Of a stretch of 64,000 nt of DNA, positions 58,280 to 64,000 are shown piece by piece. The stretch covers positions 1,178,001-1,242,000 of the forward strand of contig JAWZYV010013175.1 in the NCBI GenBank assembly GCA_038373885.1, written 5' to 3'. Each line of letters starts with the position of its first letter. Position 1 is the first letter of the stretch. The notes beneath the pieces are model-generated. The model saw nothing but the letters and a program-made list of their open reading frames with translations, did not search any database and was not told the DNA's origin. Made by a program: the position numbers and the translations under genes. This DNA comes from Cheiracanthium punctorium. Lineage: Eukaryota; Arthropoda; Arachnida; Araneae; Cheiracanthiidae.

Positions 58280-58645
58280 ATTTAATTTCTAAACCCCTTA
58301 CCAAAGATTTCAAACAATAATTAAAGTTAAAAACCAACGCAGGAACTCGATTTCCAGAACAGATTTCCGGAGCCGATAGGATTTGCAAGGAACCAGGCAA
58401 GCGCCATTTCATGTCAGCGTTTCACTGCGCGGATTTACTCCTGAGCGAGGTTATATCCTTTTGTAATCCCCTCATCTGCATAGAGACACCGGCTCGGTAA
58501 TTATAATCTGTTTCATCCAATCAAGGCAGCTGGCTCTCCTCAAACTAGCGAAAGATATGGCATTTGAGTTTCTTCAGATTTCCTGATAGCGTGTTTATCA
58601 GGTTTGACACATTAATTTCAAGGTTTGAAGTTCAGGTAAAAGTTC
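58280..58645 (+). repeat. Duplicated GC-richer block, copy B
   Basis: Second copy, in the same orientation, 3741 bp from copy A at the core. Some upstream similarity (CATAATCTTC.CATAATT..CGAAATC at 54470-54500 and 58201-58229) suggests the duplicated unit is longer than the core. Confidence 0.8.
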
Positions 58646-58800
58646 TCGTTATCTCAATGGTGGAGATGCTGCTTGCGTGTACTGTGCAAAATCTGTGATA
58701 GAATAAGCTGAAAGCGAAGTTTGGGTAGACTCTCTCTAAAAGGGAAAAGAATATGTAAGGAACGTTGAAACTGAAGGTAACTTAACTACACACTGCAAAG

Positions 58801-59030
58801 AAAGTCTGTCAAATTTACAGAAAAAAACTGTCAGCCAGGACGTCAGTTTATTTCCGCTTTTTTTACTGATGTCATCCATAAATTTTACTGATTCTTAGTT
58901 TATTTTACAGAAATCTTCCGTTTAAAGAAAAAAATACGGAAGACTTAAAATAAACGGACTCCGTGTAAAATAAACGGAAATAAACTGGCGTCCTGGCTGA
59001 AAGTTTTTTTCTGTCAGTTTAACCGACTTT
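58801..59030. mobile_element. Foldback MITE, 230 bp
   Basis: Inverted ends of about 55 bp: AAAGTCTGTCAAATTTACAG.. at the left; the right end read inward begins AAAGTCGGTTAAACTGACAG. AGCCAGGACG and GTTTATTTCCG lie mirrored inside, and an inner hairpin (ATCTTCCGT against ACGGAAGAC) lies at the centre. No coding capacity. Confidence 0.75.
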
Positions 59031-59054
59031 TTTTTATCTTACTCAAAACAAGTG

Positions 59055-60547
59055 CACTACTCAAAATAATTAAAGGATATTGAGGTTATGGGTGGATCTT
59101 GCGGCTGGGCAATTGTTTAGATGATTGATATATAATCTACAGACGTGTTAGTCTATGTGGGAAAAAAAATGCACATGCTTAGCAGAAAATAATGCATTTT
59201 ATTGAGCATTTGGGTACAAAAGGAAAAAAAATTGTGCATGAGAGAAAAAACGAATAAAAAAGGTTTTTCCTTGAAAGAAAATGTTTTTAATGGGGATATG
59301 ATTTCCACAGACTGCCAACAACGTTGAACATCTTTAAGACACGGAGTCAATGAGGCTATTAATGAGGAGCTGGGGTATACTGTCCCACTCCTCCAGAAGA
59401 GCTATTTTGCAGTTCTTGCAGAGTGACGGCCAGCAACTCGTCTCTCTGGATTTCCCAAGCATGTTCTACTGGTTTCATGTCCGGAGAATACGCTGACCAT
59501 TCCAGTCGTACGATTCCTTCCTCGAAAAGGAAGTCATCTACTAAGTGTTCACGATGTGGCCTGTAGTTGTCGTCCATTAGCATGAAGTCATCTCTAATTG
59601 CTCCAGTGGAAGGGACTACAAAAGGTTTGAGTATCTCATTCCTATATTGACGACCGCTCAGAGCTCCATTCCGAATGATGTGGAGATCGGTGCATCCATC
59701 AATGGAGATACCAGCATAGACCATCACTCCCCCACCACAAATCTGACATTTTCCAGCTCGAACGCAGTAGTGGTTCTAGTGAAACGTTCTCTCCAGATGA
59801 AAGTACGCCTGTTATCAGGATAAACAGAAAAGCGGGACTCGTCGGAGAAAAGAATATTGCGCCATTTGCTTCTCGTGCAGTTGATATGCTCTGTTGCCCA
59901 CTCCCTGCGGCCCCTACCATACCTTGCTGTTAACCTAACTCATCGGCGAGCATACAGACCTGCAGCATAGATTCGGTTTCTGACAATTTGAGTTGAAACT
60001 CTTGTGCCAGTAGCCAAATGAAGTTTTTGTTGAAGAAGAGTGGCATTCATATTCGGTGTCTCCGAGCCATCATCATTAAATATCGATCTTCATTGGGCGT
60101 TGTTGCAAATCTACGACCTTGCCCTGGTCTTGTCTTGCATTTACAATCTCTGTGAAACGTTTCCAGATCCTTGATATCACACTTTGTGCTACTCCAATGG
60201 CTTCTGCTACTTCGACTTGTGTTTGGCCCCTTTCCAACAGACCAATTACTCTCCAAGTTTCTGATTCAGTTAAAGTCCTTCGTTCAGACATCGCACCCAT
60301 CTAAACAAAGAACTTACGGAATGTCGATCATTCTTTTCCACTTTATCTTTTATTAAGTTGAAGGCCAAATTTCATTCGCAGTCACTAAAGGGTCGTTTTT
60401 GACGTCAAAAAAAGAAAATTGCTTAGTCCGAAGTTTGAAATGTGAACAATTTGAATTTTTGATTGTCTTCTTCCATTATCTGCACAAAATATTTCTTTTA
60501 TACCGGTGTTTTATATAAAACTTATACTTTAATTGTTTTGAGCAGTG
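59055..60547 (-). mobile_element. Tc1/Tc3-like transposon, degenerate, ~1.5 kb
   Basis: Imperfect inverted ends CACTACTCAAAATAATTAAA (59055) and CACTGCTCAAAACAATTAAA (read inward from 60547) enclose a - strand transposase pseudogene. The TA duplication is not preserved at my boundaries, so the true ends may lie a few bases out. Confidence 0.75.
59199..60300 (-). pseudogene. Tc1/Tc3-like transposase, inactivated
   Basis: From ATG at 60300 (MGAMSERRTLTESETWRVIG) the helix-turn-helix region is clear (QVEVAEAIGVAQSVISRIW). A shift near 60170 follows, then a region with the first catalytic Asp (FSDESRF, about 59850), FIWRERF, a shift at about 59720, MVYAGISIDGCTDLHIIRNG, the second Asp (LMDDNYRPH) and the third acidic motif YSPDMKPVEHAW, which keeps its Glu. 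Several frameshifts and stops, including one near the C-terminus, make it inactive. The full set of family motifs is recognisable in order at the expected spacing. Confidence 0.85.
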
Positions 60548-62485
60548 AATTCAGTTGGTGTATGACGAGTTAATTTACTGTACAGAGCGAAATATTTTGG
60601 TTTATTATGAGACAGCCCTAAAATTAGCGTTAGCAAAGGAAATATCTAAAATATTTTTTAGGATATAGTTTCCGAAAATCAGCAAATAAAAAGCAATTCG
60701 GTAGTCACATTTAATAAATTGTTAATCTTTAAATAGTAATTTCCAAGCAGCACATTTTAAAATAGAAGTAACCTGATAAGTATAATTTTTGATAGAAAAT
60801 AAATTTTGTTGTCATTGTAGCTTTACCTATTTTTACATTAAAGATATAGTAATTTGAGTTTATTTTGAATATACAATGTGTTACAAAAACCCAATTCTTT
60901 ATAACTACTCAGTTACCAATTTCAGCTCAATTAAAAGTCACTCTGCAATTAAAAAATAAATCACTCTGCAAGCAACAATAAAGGAAAATTTGCATTAATT
61001 TCAGACATTTTCCCGAAGACATTTGAACTTTTTTAAGCAAATGCTTTGTAATAACGATGTCTTCCTAACACTTTCCTAACATTCAACAATACGCTATTTC
61101 AATCAAGTGCCATGATAAAATATTGCAAACTCTTTTCTAAAGCGTTATAATATTAAATTTAAGTTTTAATTAATTTTCTTACATAGTTAAAACCCATTAG
61201 GAGGAAGTGAAAATGAAGTGTTATTATCCTTAAAAGCAAAACGAAAAAATAATTTAATAAATTAATTTTAATAAATTAGCTTTTCGGTACTATTATTATT
61301 AAATTTTTTACACTTTCCTTTTGGGGAGGGATATAATTATTTCATTAATTTAAACGATGAATAATAATGGTTTGATAAAATTAGAAAGAATTCAATAATT
61401 TAGTTATGTTAAATCAGTTTCTCGTTAGAATTTTTATTGTGTTATGAGGATATAATGTATCACAATTGAATTCTTGCGTTTTTTGAAGATAAATAATTAA
61501 AGTCTTAAGCTTTTGAAATTAGAGCAAGAGGTAGAAAAATAATTATACAAGTAAAAATTTTTTTAAAGGAAATAGAAGAAATATTGTGTTTTAACCGCGC
61601 TCGAAATAAAACAATACGCACAGAAAAAATGTCCGAAATTTTACGATATCTTCAGTTCCCATAGTCATAGAAATAAACTAGTGATAATTTTTATGGCTTA
61701 ATGTCTTTCACATTTCTTTTAACTTTCTTGGAGGGTCGTATGCATATTTATTTTTTTATTAACTTTGAAATTTTCAAAACACAAACCACTATTTTATAAA
61801 ACCATTTAATCATTTTATGAAGCATCCATTACCACCGGGTTTGAAAGTTTATTTATCTGTAATAAAAAATGAGCAAGTTTTTAAATGGACAATGTGCCAA
61901 TATTTATATTTGCCTCTAAAAAACCGTAATTTTTGTCAAAGGCTTCATCGCGCTGAAATATGCATTATTAACAATTCATTTCAATTCAGCTTTTTTGATA
62001 TGCTTTGAGGCCTCTCATTATTTTTGTGCTTTTCTAAAAGTAAGTTCACTAATTTAAAATTAGCCAAAAAGTATATTTACTCCTCAGAAAAGAAAATTCT
62101 TAGTAATATATTTATTTACTTTAACAGGAAAAATTGCATGCGTGTAGAAATATTAAAGGAGACCCTCTGTTATACTAAAAAAGGTCAAAATTTTATGGTT
62201 TTAATTGAAAAGTGCAAATATCAACGAATTTACAATATATGTAGAGATGCTTGTACTCACATGATCCTCAGGGGGGAGAGGGGGGAGGGCACTGTTTGTT
62301 TTTTCAAGAGAGGACAGCTCATGTCATCAGAAATGCATTTACACCTACATTCGTCCTTCTTAGAGCTCCTCTCCACAGTTTGGATCCTCATCAGAAGGAG
62401 GTTTTCTGAATATTGGCATCTCTCGGAAACTGCTGACGATTGACAGGGGACTTTTGAAAAATCCTGATTTAATGTGCATGTACAC
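60548..62485. other. AT-rich, no gene recognised
   Basis: The 62024-62443 open stretch (+ strand) has no ATG at its reported start and crosses a G-rich low-complexity tract; 61817-62008 also looks random. Confidence 0.35.
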
Positions 62486-62955
62486 AGTGGTCTTCAGTGG
62501 TGTCTCGGAATCGAACCCGAAACCATCCGGTAATCTATTTTCCACTGAGCTGTTAAAAACCGGTGTTTTAAACAATCATTCCACGCCCATTCTTTGAAGA
62601 TTTGAACTTTCCTTGCCTGTAAAATTCCGTTTTCTGCATAAAGAGTTCTTCAGGGGTGTCTCGAAAGATAACTCGAAACCATCCGTTAATCTGTTACCAA
62701 TGAGCTGTTAAAAACTAATGTTTTGGGCAATCATTCCATGCGTAGTCTTTGAAGATTTTAACTTTCCTTGCCTATAAAATTCCGTTTTCTGCATAAAGAG
62801 TTCCTCAGCGGTGTCTCGGAAGCGAACTCGGAACCATCCGTTAATCTATTACCACTGAGCTGTTAAAAACAAATGTTTTAAGCAATCATTCCATGCGTAT
62901 TCTTTGAAGATTTTAACTTTCCTTGCCTGTAAAATTCCTTTTTCTGCATAAAGCG
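62486..62955 (-). repeat. Three tandem ~155-bp units with tRNA-like sequence
   Basis: Each unit, on the - strand, holds an A-box-like AACAGCTCA(G/T)TGG and a B box position; the first unit has a perfect GGTTCGATTCC at 62517-62507, while the second and third are altered (GAGTTATCTTTCG, GAGTTCGCTTCCG). The rest of the unit (CATTCCATGCGTATTCTTTGAAGAT..GTTTTCTGCATAAAGAGTTC) is well conserved between copies. The acceptor stem does not pair, so these look like tRNA-derived repeats or tRNA pseudogenes amplified in tandem. Confidence 0.65.
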
Positions 62956-63139
62956 TTCACTGTCGTGAAATGTAATTAGGGATTTTCACTTGCGAAAGAT
63001 ATCCACCGAGATTTTTAAGTTGCCGGTCACAAACAAGAAATGTTCCTTTCGAGCTTTGGCCAGATCTAAACGATTACCTTTTAGTCTCAATTAATCACAA
63101 TATAGTTTTTATCAATATTTGAATTAATTACATTCGTAT

Positions 63140-63250
63140 TAGAGGTGGGGAAAACCGTTATTTTCAAAGAACAGTTGTTCACCGTTCCGGTTCTTTTTTA
63201 AAGAACAGTTCTTTTTCCTGTTCTTTTGAGAACAGGTTCTTTGATTTATG
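63140..63250. mobile_element. hAT-like element end
   Basis: TAGAGGTGGGGAAAACCGTT followed by alternating AAGAACAGTT / AACTGTTCTT-like inverted motifs, typical of hAT MITE termini. The partner end was not found, so this is a fragment. Confidence 0.35.
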
Positions 63251-63337
63251 GTAGCTTTATTATGACTACTTTATTCAATTTAAAAATGAAAATATACGTC
63301 TTTTTAACATGTACTATACTTTAGTACAATTGTAAAA

Positions 63338-63722
63338 CCCGCAATGGTCTGGGCACTAAACTCCGTTGCCATAAGAACACGAAAAGTGAAGCAGCATCCG
63401 GATTGGCCAGTGCTTGGGAAGGTCAACTTCCTCTCGGCTCGACTGCTGTGGGACCGTGTGCCCTAATGTGACCTGGTGCACGTAAAATCCGTCGTGGCTT
63501 CAATGTCCTCCAAATTGTTAAACGATACCTCTGGGGGTGCCGATTTCAGGGGGTGGGTCCCTCCTCTGGAATTGGTTCAAAATTAGGGGACCCCAAGCTG
63601 AGTCGGAGTTCCTCCCACTGGGGCTCATTAAAATGGAAGCAGCCCCTTCCGCCCATCGCCTGCCTATTTGAGGGATCTGGCACCGCCCCGCGGGTTGCCA
63701 GAGGGCATTAGCAACAACAACA
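63338..63722 (+). mobile_element. SINE with (CAA)n tail and 12-bp target duplications
   Basis: A GC-rich body of ~385 bp ends in GCAACAACAACAAC and is flanked by ACAATTGTAAAA at 63326-63337 and again at 63723-63734. GGTTCAAAATT in the middle is a weak B-box-like match. The central part recurs at 6240-6366. The 87-codon reverse ORF across it is a shadow. Confidence 0.75.
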
Positions 63723-63847
63723 ACAATTGTAAAATGTTTAAAAAAAACTTTGCAACCAACATTCTGGCTTTCTTCAATCAAGTATGTTAACAGTAATTTT
63801 TTGTAAAAATATTTTAATGGCAGCTGTCGTCAAAAAAAGGGTCTCTA

Positions 63848-63944
63848 GATCTGTGGCACGCGATGAACGTTTCGATCGTCCGCCCTCTTGCTAGTAGTTA
63901 AGTCGAGCGATGGCAACGGCCGCCCTTTTTTCAGCATTGGGAAA
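63848..63944 (+). repeat. Interspersed repeat, copy 2
   Basis: Near-identical to 41811-41905 (GATCTGTGGCACGCGATGAA through TTTTTTCAGCATTGGG). Flanks differ. Confidence 0.8.
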
Positions 63945-64000
63945 TGGTTGCGCCTTAAAGGGTAAAAAAGTACATGCTCCAGCTTAAAAATTAAAGACTC

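Noticed and set aside
62024..62443. 139-codon open stretch on the + strand
   Set aside because: No ATG at the reported start, crosses G-rich low complexity, and shows no recognisable motif or splice context.
62500..62580. Functional tRNA gene
   Set aside because: A and B boxes are present, but the acceptor stem does not pair and the surrounding unit is tandemly repeated; better a tRNA-derived repeat.

Overview
The window is AT-rich, intron- or intergenic-like animal DNA. It is packed with arthropod-type DNA transposons (mariner, Tc1, Tc3-like, IS630-like, pogo-like, hAT-like, Helitron, Polinton/Maverick), SINEs and degenerate tandem arrays. There are no operons, rRNA genes, CRISPR arrays or bacterial features. 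The transposon repertoire suggests an arthropod, most likely a chelicerate such as a spider; that is inference, because no diagnostic host gene is complete here.

Host coding signal is sparse. On the + strand a signal-peptide exon (945-1008) with a good splice donor is followed by two possible exons in compatible phase (2293-2396 and 13703-13881), as if this were the 5' part of a secreted or membrane protein gene with very long introns. On the - strand there is a small secreted-type ORF (13181-13387) and a coding-like terminal exon (50073-50236). None of these could be named.

Region by region. 1-6.4 kb holds a promoter-like start, a ~170-bp tandem array interrupted by a mariner relic, and an IS630-like miniature element. 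6.4-9.4 kb is a hAT-like element (8-bp target duplication) carrying an apparently intact 1287-bp mariner. 16.4-18.1 kb is a Helitron 3' end beside a ~150-bp tandem array. 18.2-21.8 kb is a hAT-like autonomous element (16-bp perfect terminal repeats, 8-bp target duplication) with a broken transposase. 24.2-24.9 kb is a long foldback. 30.4-31.3 kb holds repeated Helitron 5' ends. 31.7-40.1 kb is the highlight. 42-60 kb has small MITEs, a tRNA-derived SINE, a pogo-like deletion derivative, a dead Tc1, a duplicated GC-richer block and a dead Tc3-like element. 62.4-64 kb has a tandem triplet of tRNA-like units and a SINE with target duplications.

The highlight (31707-40131) is an 8.4-kb defective Polinton/Maverick-like element, delimited by a 6-bp target duplication (GGTGTC) inside an IS630/Tc1-type transposase relic whose reading frame resumes across the insertion. 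It carries an apparently intact ORF combining a catalytically depleted AlkB-like fold with PC4-like ssDNA-binding repeats. Next to it is a 3.06-kb snap-back: two identical inverted 1506-bp arms around a 48-bp spacer, each with the C-terminal half of a protein-primed family B DNA polymerase and the element's terminal repeat. I do not know of a description of this AlkB/PC4 combination in a Polinton-like element, and the perfect palindrome in an element whose outer termini have diverged deserves checking.
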